Counted from the first letter of the stretch, positions 14,931 to 23,515 are shown. The stretch: DNA of 36,146 nucleotides from an uncultured Oscillospiraceae bacterium (GCA_910588045.1 CAJUPS010000024.1:1-36146), one strand, 5' to 3'. Made by a program: numbers and translations. Notes: a model not told the origin generated them from the sequence alone.

Positions 14931-16250
14931 ATGCTTTCGTTCCGCGATCTTTTTCCCAGCTTTCTGGACACCCTGACAGGCCATCTGGTCCTGGCAGCCT
15001 ATCTCCTGGCGGTGACGGACGAGCGGGCGGTCTGGAGCCGACTGAAGAAACTGCCGCCGCTGCTCCTGTCCCCGCTCCTTGTCGTGCTGCTCGCCGCCAG
15101 GCTGTACATGATTCCGGAATTGGGAACGAGCCGGTATTTCATCAACTCCCTCGCCGTTCTTATCCTGTGTACCCTGTGGGTGCGGTGGGCTTGGCGATTC
15201 TCCTTCTGGCAGGCCCTTGCCACCACCTGTATGGCGGGGATCTTCCAGGTGGCCGGCGCCACACTGTCCTTCTGGTCCCTGAACCGCGGTCTCCCACAAT
15301 ATATGCTGGGAATCGGGCTGCATCTGGGCGTCGGCATTGCCGCCACGCTGCTGCTGTACAAGCTGCGGTTCGGGACCTGGTTCCGCCTGCTGCTGGACAG
15401 CGACGTCACGCCGCATCGGACAGCCCTCCTCCTGTTCGCCCTGGAGGCGGCCATGGAGGTCTTCCTCTTCCTGGCAAAGGGCATTCTGCCGCAGTATCTG
15501 CCGATTTACTACCTGCTGGCGGCGGTGATGGCCGTCCTGATCGCGGCGCTGATCGTCCACCTGGCCCAGCGGTTCGACGACTCCCGGAAAATGCAGGCCC
15601 AGCAGGACGTCATCGCACAGCAGCAGCTCTACGAGCAGGACCTGGAGACGATCCGCCGGGAGGTGCGCGCCTTCCGGCACGACTATAAAAACCTGTTGGC
15701 GGGCCTGTCCCAGCAGGCGGGGGATGGGGAGGCGCTGCGCCGCACTCTGTCCGAGCTGGACGCCGGGTTTGACCAGCGGCTGGGGCAAAAAATCCAGGCT
15801 TCCACGCAGATCGGGAACCTGCGGATCCCTGAGGTCCGGAGCCTCCTGTTGAGCAAGCTCACCGCCATGCGGGAGAAGGGCGTGTCGTGCCGTCTGGAGG
15901 TGCTGTATCCCGTCACGGCGCTGGAGATGGATGTGTGGGATTTTGTCCGCTGTCTGGGGATTTTGACGGACAACGCCATGGAGGCCGCGCTGGAGACGGA
16001 TCAACCCTGGGTGGAGATCCTGCTGCTGGCCCAGGGGGGACGGGTCTTTCTGCGGGTATCCAACCCCTACGCGACCGCTCCCGCCCCGGAACGGATGTGG
16101 GATGAGGGCTGGTCCACCAAGGGGGCGGGCCGGGGACTGGGACTGTCCAGCTACCGGCACATTCTGGAGAATTATCCCAACGCCTCCCCCTTTACCAGCT
16201 GGGAAAACGGCGTGTTTGTGCAAGAGCTGACCGTGGAGGGTAGGTCGTGA
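14931..16250 (+). CDS. AgrC-like sensor histidine kinase (GHKL type)
   Basis: This 439-aa protein has an N-terminal half of about six transmembrane helices (residues 10-215), a coiled segment rich in Gln (about 222-240), the phosphoacceptor motif FRHDYKN with His250, and a GHKL ATPase domain. The N-box is ILTDNAMEAAL, and the GLGL-like motif is GRGLGLSSYRHIL. This layout is that of kinases that sense peptides or membrane-active ligands and partner LytTR regulators. I chose ATG 14931; no good ribosome site is visible, and an in-frame GTG at 14916 is an alternative. The stop overlaps the GTG start of the response regulator by 3 nt. No signal-peptide precursor was found next to it. Confidence 0.88.
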   Translation: MLSFRDLFPSFLDTLTGHLVLAAYLLAVTDERAVWSRLKKLPPLLLSPLLVVLLAARLYMIPELGTSRYFINSLAVLILCTLWVRWAWRFSFWQALATTCMAGIFQVAGATLSFWSLNRGLPQYMLGIGLHLGVGIAATLLLYKLRFGTWFRLLLDSDVTPHRTALLLFALEAAMEVFLFLAKGILPQYLPIYYLLAAVMAVLIAALIVHLAQRFDDSRKMQAQQDVIAQQQLYEQDLETIRREVRAFRHDYKNLLAGLSQQAGDGEALRRTLSELDAGFDQRLGQKIQASTQIGNLRIPEVRSLLLSKLTAMREKGVSCRLEVLYPVTALEMDVWDFVRCLGILTDNAMEAALETDQPWVEILLLAQGGRVFLRVSNPYATAPAPERMWDEGWSTKGAGRGLGLSSYRHILENYPNASPFTSWENGVFVQELTVEGRS

Positions 16251-16984
16251 TTGGAATTTATCTCTGTGACGACGACGATGCCGTCCGCCACCAGATCCAG
16301 TCCGCCTTGGAGTGGAAAATCCTGGTGGAAAACTACGATATGAAAGTCCTTTGCAGCGCCTCCCATGCGCAGGAACTGCTCTCCACGGTGGAAAACGGAC
16401 GGCGCGGGATCTACTTTCTGGACGTGGAGCTGCGGGATGAGGATTGGGATGGGTTCCGGCTGGGGCAGGAGCTGCGGCGGCGGGACCCCCACGGTACGCT
16501 GGTATATATCACCAGCTACGGGGACCTGGCCTGGCGCACCTTCCAATGTCATCTGGAGGCGTTCGACTACATCGTGAAGGGGTCGGATCCGGTGGGACCA
16601 CCTGCGGCACGGTGCCTGGAGGAGATCCACGCCCGCCTGCTGGACGAGCGGCAGGATCCGGCGGAGACGCTCACGCTGCGGGCGGGCGCATCCGTGCGGC
16701 ACGTTCCCCTCAGCGAGATCCTCTTTTTTGAAACCGCTCCGGTTTCCCACCACGTCCTGCTCCATACCGCCAACAGCCGGATGGATTTTTTAGGCAGCCT
16801 CAATGAACTGGAAGGGCAGCTGGGAAGTCGCTTTATCCGCACGCACCGGGCCTATCTGGTGGCGCTGAACAGGATCGACGCGGTGGATTGGAAGCACAGC
16901 AAGCTGTGGGTCGGCGGGCATGAGTGCCTGCTCTCCCGCGCCGGGAAAGCGGCGCTGCGCGAAAAAATGGGAGGGGACCGGTAA
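16247..16984 (+). CDS. LytTR-family response regulator
   Basis: This 245-aa AgrA-like regulator has a receiver domain (residues 1-130) with the acidic cluster CDDDD near residues 7-11 and phosphoacceptor Asp59 in YFLDVEL. The LytTR DNA-binding domain spans about 145-240 (LSEILFFETAPVSHHVLLHT, then FIRTHRAYLVALNRIDAV). The GTG start follows GGAGGG by 8 bases and overlaps the kinase stop. LytTR proteins bind pairs of direct repeats one to two helical turns apart. Exactly such a pair lies just downstream at 17004-17037, ahead of the DUF6440 gene. Confidence 0.9.
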   Translation: MIGIYLCDDDDAVRHQIQSALEWKILVENYDMKVLCSASHAQELLSTVENGRRGIYFLDVELRDEDWDGFRLGQELRRRDPHGTLVYITSYGDLAWRTFQCHLEAFDYIVKGSDPVGPPAARCLEEIHARLLDERQDPAETLTLRAGASVRHVPLSEILFFETAPVSHHVLLHTANSRMDFLGSLNELEGQLGSRFIRTHRAYLVALNRIDAVDWKHSKLWVGGHECLLSRAGKAALREKMGGDR

Positions 16985-16998
16985 GGTGGTCCCCTCCC
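16969..16998 (+). terminator. Hairpin overlapping the regulator stop codon
   Basis: An 11-bp stem GGGAGGGGACC/GGTCCCCTCCC encloses the TAA stop in its loop. No T-tract follows, so it may reduce rather than stop read-through into the DUF6440 gene. Confidence 0.4.
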
Positions 16999-17003
16999 TC
17001 TCC

Positions 17004-17037
17004 ATTCAGGAAATATTTGCGCTGATTCAGGAAATAT
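17004..17037 (+). promoter_or_regulatory. Direct repeats, probable LytTR regulator binding site
   Basis: ATTCAGGAAATAT occurs twice, perfectly, at 17004-17016 and 17025-17037, a period of 21 bp (two helical turns). The second copy ends about 25 bp before -10-like TATGGT (17063-17068), and no good -35 is present. That is the layout of an activator-dependent LytTR promoter. Confidence 0.65.
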
Positions 17038-17107
17038 CGAACACAGGGCCGCGCTGATATGGTATGGTAGCACCGTCAAACGGCAGCGTGGGAAAGGAGG
17101 TGAGCGC

Positions 17108-17287
17108 ATGGCAAAGGAGCGTTTCGTGGAGGTCTACAATCAGGGCATTGTGAATGTGGCACGGATCATTGTGGATACAGAAACCGGCGTGAACTACCTG
17201 CTGGCTTCCCACAACAAGGCAAACGGCACCGGGCTGACCATCCTGGTCGATCGGGACGGCAAGCCGGTCGTTACCCCCATTGACTGA
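17108..17287 (+). CDS. DUF6440 family small protein
   Basis: This 59-aa protein begins MAKERFVEVYNQGIVNVARI and contains VDTETGVNYLL and LVDRDGKPVV, the two conserved blocks of the DUF6440 family (VD-ETGVNYL and LLD-DGKPV). The family is common in gut Firmicutes as single small cytoplasmic proteins of unknown function. The ATG at 17108 has an extremely strong ribosome site, AAAGGAGGTGA, ending 4 bases before it. The gene sits between the two-component system and a terminator shared with cobQ, and its promoter region carries the LytTR-like direct repeats. It is therefore a good candidate for the system's own target. Confidence 0.85.
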   Translation: MAKERFVEVYNQGIVNVARIIVDTETGVNYLLASHNKANGTGLTILVDRDGKPVVTPID

Positions 17288-17305
17288 CAAATTGTATCCA
17301 TTAAA

Positions 17306-17329
17306 AGGGCGGTTCCTCGGAACCGCCCT
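17306..17329. terminator. Bidirectional terminator of DUF6440 gene and cobQ
   Basis: A 10-bp stem AGGGCGGTTC/GAACCGCCCT with loop CTCG lies between convergent genes. It is followed by a T-rich run on the minus side (TTTTAAT) and by TTCTCATTTTT on the plus side. Confidence 0.75.
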
Positions 17330-17333
17330 CTTC

Positions 17334-18794
17334 TCATTTTTCGGACAGGATCCGATAGACCAGCTCCATATCCAGGTTCTCCCGCACCGCCTGGGCCAGC
17401 AGATCGTATTGCCTCTCCCGGTAGGCGGCGGCGTCAAAGGAGCCCAGACGGGCAAAGTCCACGCCCTTGCGCCCGCACAGCGCACGCAGCACCGCCTCGG
17501 CCACGCCGGGGGCGTCAAACACACCGTGGATGTAGGTGCCGTAGATGTTCCCGCCGCCGGTCAGGGCGGGGCGGGCCTCCCCGCTGCGGCCCATGTGGAT
17601 CTCATAGCCCTCATAGGCCATCCCCGTCAGGGGGGAGAGCAGGCCCTCCACCGCGCCGAAAACGCCCCGGGTCTGGGACTGCACCTTTTCCCCATGGAAC
17701 ACCGTGTCCATGTCCAGCAGTCCCAGTCCGGCGATCTCCGCCCCCGCCCGGGCCTCCGCCCCCTCCGGGTCGGAGACGCTGCGCCCGAGCATCTGGTAGC
17801 CGCCGCAGATGCCCACCACCGGCGTCCCCCGGGAAGCGGCCTGCTTCACCGCCGCCTCCAATCCGTTCTGCCGCAGCCAGCGCAGATCCTCCATGGTGCT
17901 CTTGGTGCCGGGCAGCACGACCATGTCCGGCGCACCCAGCTCCCGGGGAGAGGTCACATACCGCACCGACACATTCCCGTAGCGCTCAAAGGGGCCCAGG
18001 TCCGTGAAATTGGAGATCCGGGGCAGACGGACCACGGCGATGTCGATGAGCTTTGCCGCCTGGTCCCGGTGGAAGCGCTCGGAGAGGCTGTCCTCGTCGT
18101 CGATGTCCACGTGGAGGTAGGGGATCACGCCCGCCACCGGCACGCCGCAGAGCTTTTCCAGCATCTCCAGTCCCGGCTCCAGGATGGCCCGGTCCCCACG
18201 GAATTTGTTCACCACCACGCCCTTGATGCGCTCGCGCTCGTCCTCCTCCAGCAGGGCCACGGTGCCATAGAGCTGGGCAAACACGCCGCCCCGGTCGATG
18301 TCACCCACCAGCAGGACCGGCGCGTCCACCAGCTTTGCCAGGCCCATGTTGACGATGTCGTCCTTCTTCAGGTTGATCTCCGCCGGACTGCCCGCGCCCT
18401 CGATGACGATCACGTCGTACTCCGCGGCCAGACTCTCGTAGGCCGTGAGCACCGCCGGGATCAGCTCCGGCTTCCGGCGGTAATACTCCGCAGCCCGCAT
18501 GTTGCCCAGCACCGCGCCGTTGACGATCACCTGACTCCCCATGTCCGTGGTGGGCTTGAGCAGGATGGGGTTCATCCGCACGTCCGGCGCCACCCCCGCC
18601 GCTTCCGCCTGGACCACCTGGGCCCGGCCCATCTCGCCTCCGGCAGCGGTGATGAAGGAATTGAGAGCCATATTCTGGCTCTTGAAGGGGGCCACCCGGC
18701 AGCCATCCTGCCGCAGCACCCGGCACAGCCCCGCCGCCAGCAGGCTCTTTCCCGCATTGGACATGGTCCCCTGGATCATGATGCTCTTTGCCAT
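17334..18794 (-). CDS. cobQ: Cobyric acid synthase (glutamine-hydrolysing)
   Basis: This 486-aa enzyme amidates four carboxylates of adenosylcobyrinic a,c-diamide during cobalamin synthesis. The N-terminal dethiobiotin-synthetase-like ATPase domain starts with IMIQGTMSNAGKS (P-loop, residues 6-17) and has PFKSQNMALNS. The C-terminal class I glutamine amidotransferase has Cys330 in GICGGYQMLG and His423 in GTYIHGVFD. Length is typical. It follows cobD with a 12-nt gap. The rest of the pathway is not in the window, and no cobalamin riboswitch is visible upstream of cobD. Confidence 0.95.
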   Translation of the reverse strand: MAKSIMIQGTMSNAGKSLLAAGLCRVLRQDGCRVAPFKSQNMALNSFITAAGGEMGRAQVVQAEAAGVAPDVRMNPILLKPTTDMGSQVIVNGAVLGNMRAAEYYRRKPELIPAVLTAYESLAAEYDVIVIEGAGSPAEINLKKDDIVNMGLAKLVDAPVLLVGDIDRGGVFAQLYGTVALLEEDERERIKGVVVNKFRGDRAILEPGLEMLEKLCGVPVAGVIPYLHVDIDDEDSLSERFHRDQAAKLIDIAVVRLPRISNFTDLGPFERYGNVSVRYVTSPRELGAPDMVVLPGTKSTMEDLRWLRQNGLEAAVKQAASRGTPVVGICGGYQMLGRSVSDPEGAEARAGAEIAGLGLLDMDTVFHGEKVQSQTRGVFGAVEGLLSPLTGMAYEGYEIHMGRSGEARPALTGGGNIYGTYIHGVFDAPGVAEAVLRALCGRKGVDFARLGSFDAAAYRERQYDLLAQAVRENLDMELVYRILSEK

Positions 18795-18806
18795 ATGGTC
18801 GCTCCT

Positions 18807-19853
18807 CTATCCTAAAATCTCCCGCAGCGCGTCCAGCAGCGCGCGGTTCTCCTCCGGGCGCTTCACCGCCACGCGATACCAGCGTGCGCCCAGCCCCTCA
18901 TAGTTGGAGCAGTCCCGGATCAGGATGCCCCGCTCCAGCAGGGGGCCGTACAGGTCCGCCGGACTTTTCAGCAGCAGGTAATTCACCTGGGACGGGCATA
19001 CCGATAAGCCCAATTTTTCCAGCTCTGCCGCCATCCTGGGGCGCTCCGAGCCGATCAGCTCCCGGGCCTCCTCCAGGAAGCGCTTCTCCCGCAGCGCCGC
19101 CACTCCGGCCATCTGGGCCGGGAGGGACACGTTCCAGGGCTGGACCATCCGGCTCATCTCCGCCAGCAGCGCCCGGTCCGCCGTGAGGCAGTACCCCAGC
19201 CGCAGCCCCGCCATGCCGTAGCTCTTCGTAAACGCCTTGAGCAGGAACAGCCCTGGGTACGCCTCCAAGCGGGATGCGAGGGACCTTCCGCCCTCGCTCA
19301 GCTCCAGGAAGCACTCGTCCACAAACAGCCGTATCCCCCGCCTCTGGCAGACCCGGCAGATCTCCTCCAACAGCTCCGGGGGAATCAGCCGCCCGGTGGG
19401 ATTGTTGGGGTTGCAGAGGAAAACGGCCTCGCAGCCGCACCGCTCCAACTCCTCCAAAAACCCATTTTCCAGCAGAAATCCATTCTTCTCCCACAGCGGA
19501 TAATATTGTACGGAGATCCCCCTCGGGACCAAGGCTGCGGCATACTCCGAGAAGGTCGGTGCGGTCATCAGCGCGCTCTCCGCCCCGATGGCGCCGCAGT
19601 AAGAGTAAATCAGCTCCGCCGCGCCGCAGCCGCAGAGGATACAGTCCTGTCCCACGCCCTCATGGGCCGCCAGCGACGCCGTCAGCTCCCTGCACGCGGG
19701 GTCCGGATATTGGCAGAGCGCCCCTGCCGCTTCCCGCACCGCCTCCGCCACGGCGGGCGGCGTGCCCAGCGGATTGGTATTGACTGAAAAATCCAGTTTC
19801 ACCCTCCGGCCGTAGAGGTCGCCGCCGTGGGGGTTGGAGGTTCGATACAGCAT
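18807..19853 (-). CDS. cobD: L-threonine-O-3-phosphate decarboxylase CobD (aminotransferase fold)
   Basis: This 348-aa PLP enzyme would make (R)-1-amino-2-propanol O-2-phosphate for the nucleotide loop of cobalamin. It starts with NPHGGDLYG, as CobD proteins do. It has the cofactor-binding NPNNPTG block (residues 149-154 region), VDECF with the PLP Asp, and the Schiff-base Lys210 in AFTKSYGMAGLRLGY. Histidinol-phosphate aminotransferase is the main alternative because the fold is shared, but the N-terminus and the adjacent cobQ favour CobD. GAGGAAG precedes the ATG. No clear promoter separates it from the lexA terminator, so read-through from lexA is possible. Confidence 0.88.
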   Translation of the reverse strand: MLYRTSNPHGGDLYGRRVKLDFSVNTNPLGTPPAVAEAVREAAGALCQYPDPACRELTASLAAHEGVGQDCILCGCGAAELIYSYCGAIGAESALMTAPTFSEYAAALVPRGISVQYYPLWEKNGFLLENGFLEELERCGCEAVFLCNPNNPTGRLIPPELLEEICRVCQRRGIRLFVDECFLELSEGGRSLASRLEAYPGLFLLKAFTKSYGMAGLRLGYCLTADRALLAEMSRMVQPWNVSLPAQMAGVAALREKRFLEEARELIGSERPRMAAELEKLGLSVCPSQVNYLLLKSPADLYGPLLERGILIRDCSNYEGLGARWYRVAVKRPEENRALLDALREILG

Positions 19854-19885
19854 GTGTCTTCCTCGTTTTTCTTTTTTTGCGGAAC

Positions 19886-19909
19886 AAAAGGGCCGCTGAC
19901 GCGGCCCTT
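19886..19909 (-). terminator. lexA terminator
   Basis: On the minus strand a 9-bp stem AAGGGCCGC/GCGGCCCTT is followed by TTTTGTT, 17 bp past the lexA stop. Confidence 0.75.
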
Positions 19910-19925
19910 CCTGCTTGCGCTCCGA

Positions 19926-20516
19926 TCAGTCGTATTGCCGCACTACCGCCGTCACGCGGCCCAGGACCTGGGCATTTGTCCCGTCGATGGGCTGGTAGTC
20001 CTCGTTCTCCGGCAGCAGCCAGATCTCCCCGTTCTGCTTGGAGAGGCGCTTTACGGTGGCCTCGTCCTCCAGCAGGGCAACCACGATTTCGCCGTTCACC
20101 GCACTGGACTGGCGGCGCACCACCACCAGGTCATCCGGCAGGATGCCCGCATTCAGCATGGACTCCCCACGGACGCGGAGGGCGAAATACTCCCCCTCCC
20201 GCCCGCCGCAGTCAAAGGTCAGATAGTCGTCGATGCACTCCTGGGCCAGGATCGGCGAGCCCGCCGCCACGTCCCCCAGGATGGGGACCTTGTTCTTCTC
20301 CCGGGGCTCGACCAGCACGATGGCCCGGCCCTTGAAGTCCCCCTTCTCGATCAGGCCCCGCTCCTGGAGCCGCTTGAGATGGAAGTGGACCGTGGACGGG
20401 GACTTCAGCCCAACGGCCTCGCAGATCTCCCGTACGGAGGGGGCGTATCCCTGTTCCGGGATCACCCGCTGTAGGTACTCATATATTTTGTCCGTCATCT
20501 GTGTTTTCTTTGGCAT
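19926..20516 (-). CDS. lexA: LexA repressor
   Basis: This 196-aa protein is the self-cleaving repressor of the SOS response. The N-terminal winged helix covers residues 1-70 (SVREICEAVGLKSPSTVHFHLKRLQERG). The cleavage site is Ala85-Gly86 in DVAAGSP. The Ser/Lys dyad is Ser119 (RGESM) and Lys156 (ATVKRL). I chose the ATG at 20516 because homology begins there and GGGAGGA lies 6-7 bases upstream; the longer frame covers the promoter. The promoter carries an SOS-like box, so autoregulation is expected. Confidence 0.96.
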   Translation of the reverse strand: MPKKTQMTDKIYEYLQRVIPEQGYAPSVREICEAVGLKSPSTVHFHLKRLQERGLIEKGDFKGRAIVLVEPREKNKVPILGDVAAGSPILAQECIDDYLTFDCGGREGEYFALRVRGESMLNAGILPDDLVVVRRQSSAVNGEIVVALLEDEATVKRLSKQNGEIWLLPENEDYQPIDGTNAQVLGRVTAVVRQYD

Positions 20517-20556
20517 GGTAGTTCCTCCCGACCACAGAAATCGCTCTTCTGCGCCT

Positions 20557-20594
20557 AGTATACCACGAGTTTCTCCGCTTTGCAACACCTGTTC
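20557..20594 (-). promoter_or_regulatory. lexA promoter with SOS-like box
   Basis: Minus strand: -35 TTGCAA (20580-20585), 17-bp spacer, -10 TATACT (20557-20562). GAAC-AGGT-GTTG (20583-20594) matches the Gram-positive LexA box GAAC-N4-GTTC at seven of eight fixed positions and overlaps the -35. Confidence 0.7.
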
Positions 20595-20635
20595 TTGTAT
20601 TTTTCAAAATATTTTTCCCTTTTCAGGAGCACTCG

Positions 20636-21196
20636 CTACATCGGCTTCAGGTTGCGGTTGAGCCTGTCCACCATCCAGGCAAACCGCTTCTCCCGTCCGG
20701 CGTCCGTTTTTGCATCCAAATATGCCCGCGTGTAGGTTTTCTTTACGGAGAAAGGCATGGCCTGAAAATTTGTGAAGGCCGGTTCCTCCCCCTCCAGCAG
20801 TGCGGAGAGCTGCCCCACCTGTTCCTCCGTGATTGCATCAGGCTTTGGCGCATCCCACTGGCCGTTCTCCTTTGCCTCCGCAATTTTCTTCCGGCCAAAC
20901 TCGGTCATCAGCCCCCGCTCTTCCAGCGCCCTGGCCAAGGCCTTGTTCTTCTCCGACCACCTGCTGTTCTTCCTGCGCATAGAGAAATATTTCTTATATG
21001 ACCGGCCGTCGAGCCGCTGCATCTGCCCATCGATCCACCCGAAACAGAGCGCTTCCTCCAGGGCTTCCCCCGCCCGGATCGTTTGGGGTCCACCGGCCTT
21101 GCCAAACAAAAGCCAAACGCCCTCGCTGGTCAGACAGTGCTCCGAGAGCCACGCTCTGAACTCTTCCCGCCCGGTAAATTCCATGATGCCGTCCAT
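20636..21196 (-). CDS. YdeI/OmpD-associated family protein
   Basis: This 186-aa protein shows the family layout: an N-terminal segment FTGREEFRAWLSEHCLTSEGVWLLFGK, the conserved CFGWIDGQMQRLDGRSYKKYFSMRRKNSRWSEKN, and a C-terminal tail with AMPFSVKKTYTRAYLDAKTDAGREKR. YdeI proteins are linked to protection from cationic peptides or cell-surface stress in some bacteria, but the biochemical role is unclear. I chose the ATG at 21196; the ribosome site is weak (GGCAGGG). It lies upstream of lexA on the same strand but is separated from it by the lexA promoter. Confidence 0.85.
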   Translation of the reverse strand: MDGIMEFTGREEFRAWLSEHCLTSEGVWLLFGKAGGPQTIRAGEALEEALCFGWIDGQMQRLDGRSYKKYFSMRRKNSRWSEKNKALARALEERGLMTEFGRKKIAEAKENGQWDAPKPDAITEEQVGQLSALLEGEEPAFTNFQAMPFSVKKTYTRAYLDAKTDAGREKRFAWMVDRLNRNLKPM

Positions 21197-21342
21197 GATG
21201 TGCCCTGCCTTACTGTGTGATTTCTCAAAGTATAGCACGAAACGAAACAATATTCAACCCCGGGAACGCCCGTTCCTCCGGTCATGAATACAGCTTCTTG
21301 CCACCGGCCTCTCAGACCGTAAGGAATAAATCGTTTCCATAG

Positions 21343-21371
21343 TTTACAAATCCTGCGGATGATGCTATACT
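21343..21371 (+). promoter_or_regulatory. birA promoter
   Basis: -35 TTTACA (21343-21348), 17-bp spacer, TGC-extended -10 TATACT (21366-21371). It is the only clear promoter ahead of the six-gene run that ends at 28878. Confidence 0.7.
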
Positions 21372-21415
21372 ATCCCCCGTAACAGGGTCCTTTGTATCCA
21401 TAGTGGGGTGATGAG

Positions 21416-22402
21416 ATGAGCAAGGAGAAGGTCTATCAGCTGCTGCACGAATCGCCGGGGGACTACATCTCCGGCCAGGAACTCAGCCGTCGGCTGGGCG
21501 TGAGCCGCGCGGCGGTGTGGAAAGCCATCGACAGTCTGCGCCGGGACGGCTACATCGTCGAGGCCCGCACGGGCCTGGGATACCGGCTGGCCGCCGCGCC
21601 GGACTCCCTGGCGGAGCGGGAGATCCGCCGGTATCTCTCCGTTCCCTGCCCGGACCTGCGGTGCTTCGAGGAGATCGATTCCACCAGCTCCTACCTCAAG
21701 CGGGAGGCCCTGGCGGGCGCTCCCCACGGGACCGTGGCGGTTTCCGACTCCCAGAGCGCCGGGCGGGGACGCATGACCCGCTCCTTCCAGTCCCCCCGGG
21801 GACGGGGGGTCTACCTCTCCGTGCTGCTGCGTCCCCAGCTGCCCGCGTCCGCACTGATGGGCGTCACGGGCATGACCGCAGTGGCGGTGTGCCGCGCAGT
21901 GGAGCGCACCGCCGGAGTCCGGCCGGGAATTAAGTGGACCAACGATCTGGTGCTGAACGGCCGGAAGCTGTGCGGCATCCTGACCGAGCTGTCGGTGGAG
22001 AGCGAGACGGGGCTGACCCAGCATCTGGTCATCGGGGCCGGGGTCAACGTCAGCCACACGCCGGAGGACTTCAGCCCCGAGGTGTCGGCGATGGCCACCT
22101 CCCTCCTCCAGGAGGGCCACCGCGTATCCCGCGCCGCCCTGGCCGCCGCGATGATCGAGGAGCTACGGGAGCTGGACCGCTGCCTGGGCGGGGACATCGG
22201 CCCCTGGGTGGAGGAGTACCGCCGGGACTGCGTAAATCTGGGCAGGCCGGTGCGGCTGCTGTGGACGGATCAGCAGACCGAGGCGGTTGCCGTGGACATC
22301 GACGAGCAGTTCGGCTTGCGGGTCCGGCTGGACGACGGCAGCGAGACCACCGTCCGCACCGGCGAGGTGTCCGTCCGCGGACTATACGGGTATGTGGAGT
22401 GA
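21416..22402 (+). CDS. birA: Bifunctional biotin-protein ligase / biotin repressor
   Basis: This 328-aa protein attaches biotin to carboxylase carrier domains and, through its N-terminal winged helix (residues 1-60, SGQELSRRLGVSRAAVWKAIDSLRRDGY), represses biotin genes. The ligase core has GRGRMTRSFQSPRG (biotinyl-AMP loop), KWTNDLVLNGRKLCGIL and GAGVNV. The C-terminal SH3-like domain ends with GEVSVRGLYGY. The ribosome site is GGGGTGA next to the ATG. No biotin gene is in the window. Five further genes follow on the same strand with small gaps. Confidence 0.94.
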   Translation: MSKEKVYQLLHESPGDYISGQELSRRLGVSRAAVWKAIDSLRRDGYIVEARTGLGYRLAAAPDSLAEREIRRYLSVPCPDLRCFEEIDSTSSYLKREALAGAPHGTVAVSDSQSAGRGRMTRSFQSPRGRGVYLSVLLRPQLPASALMGVTGMTAVAVCRAVERTAGVRPGIKWTNDLVLNGRKLCGILTELSVESETGLTQHLVIGAGVNVSHTPEDFSPEVSAMATSLLQEGHRVSRAALAAAMIEELRELDRCLGGDIGPWVEEYRRDCVNLGRPVRLLWTDQQTEAVAVDIDEQFGLRVRLDDGSETTVRTGEVSVRGLYGYVE

Positions 22403-22411
22403 CGTAACGAG

Positions 22412-23515
22412 ATGAAATTCAAAGCCTATAATAAGATGTACCGCGCCTACCGCGGGAAGAGCCGACGGGCGCTCCTCCCACGCGTGCTGGCGGTGATCGG
22501 GGGAGCGGTGCTGCTGCTTCTGGCGGCGGCCTGGCTCCTGTTCCGGCAGGAGTTGGCCATCACGAGGACCATCCAGCGGCTGGACGCCTCCTCCCCCGCC
22601 TGGTTTATGGAGGTGAAGGGGGACTACCACTTTGAGGAGTTTCTGGACCGGGGCGGCGCGTCCTCCGACGGGGAGGTGAGCGCCTTCCTGTCGAGGAAGA
22701 TCTCCAAGGGCTTCTACACCGCCCCGGCGGAGGGCCACGGGACGGGGTGCAGCGTGCTGAGCAGGCAGGACGCGCAGGGGGACCACCTCTGGGGCCGGAA
22801 CTACGACTGGACCGGGTCCGTGCCCATCATCGTCCGGCACATTCCCAAAGAGGGCTACGCCTCCCTCTCCACCTGTGATTTCCAGAACGTCACCGGGAGC
22901 GCGGAGACGCTGCCGGAAGGGATGATAAATGAGATGCTGGCCATCGCCGCCCTGTACGTGCCCCTGGACGGGGTGAACGCGGCGGGGCTGTGCGTGGCGG
23001 ACCTGGAGGTCAACGAGGGCGGGATGCCCGACCCGGATACGGAGAAACCGGACCTTACCATCACCACCGCCATCCGGCTGCTGCTGGACCGGGCGGCCAC
23101 CGTGGACGAGGCCCTGGCGCTGCTGGCGCAGTACGACGTCCACCCCTCCGGGGGCATCAGCCACCATCTGGCGATTTCCGACGCGGCAGGTAAGTCCGTG
23201 GCGGTGGAATTTACGGCCGACGGCTTCCAGGCCGTGGACACGCCTGTGGTGACCAACTTCAATCTGGCAAACGGCGATACCGCCGCCGGAGGGGAGAACG
23301 CCAAGGAGCGGTATGATCGGCTGATGGGCTCGCTCCTGAGCAGTACCGCGCCCAGTCTGAAGGATGTGGAAAATTCCATGTCCCACGTGGCCCAGACCGA
23401 TGGGACGTGGCCCACCCAGTGGTCCATGGTCAACAACCCGGACGGGCCGTTTGTCACGTGGTATTTCAAGGGCAATTTTACCAATGGCGTCACACTGTGC
23501 ATCCTGCCCGGTTAA
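22412..23515 (+). CDS. Membrane-anchored Ntn-type amidase (C45/choloylglycine hydrolase-like)
   Basis: This 367-aa protein has a basic N-terminus and one transmembrane helix (residues 24-44). An extracytoplasmic domain follows whose core motif GCSVLSRQDAQGDHLWGRNYDW matches the C45 acyltransferase/linear-amide hydrolase group, with Cys113 as the likely nucleophile exposed by self-cleavage or prepeptide removal. Relatives cleave linear amides such as bile-salt conjugates, acyl-homoserine lactones or penicillin V, or transfer acyl groups; the substrate here is not predictable. Unlike secreted or cytosolic bile-salt hydrolases it is membrane-tethered. It starts 9 bp after birA and is followed by another tethered hydrolase. 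Confidence 0.8.
   Translation: MKFKAYNKMYRAYRGKSRRALLPRVLAVIGGAVLLLLAAAWLLFRQELAITRTIQRLDASSPAWFMEVKGDYHFEEFLDRGGASSDGEVSAFLSRKISKGFYTAPAEGHGTGCSVLSRQDAQGDHLWGRNYDWTGSVPIIVRHIPKEGYASLSTCDFQNVTGSAETLPEGMINEMLAIAALYVPLDGVNAAGLCVADLEVNEGGMPDPDTEKPDLTITTAIRLLLDRAATVDEALALLAQYDVHPSGGISHHLAISDAAGKSVAVEFTADGFQAVDTPVVTNFNLANGDTAAGGENAKERYDRLMGSLLSSTAPSLKDVENSMSHVAQTDGTWPTQWSMVNNPDGPFVTWYFKGNFTNGVTLCILPG

Noticed and set aside
17280..18815. 511-aa plus-strand frame opposite cobQ
   Set aside because: Antisense shadow rich in His/Gln/Asp; cobQ is unambiguous.
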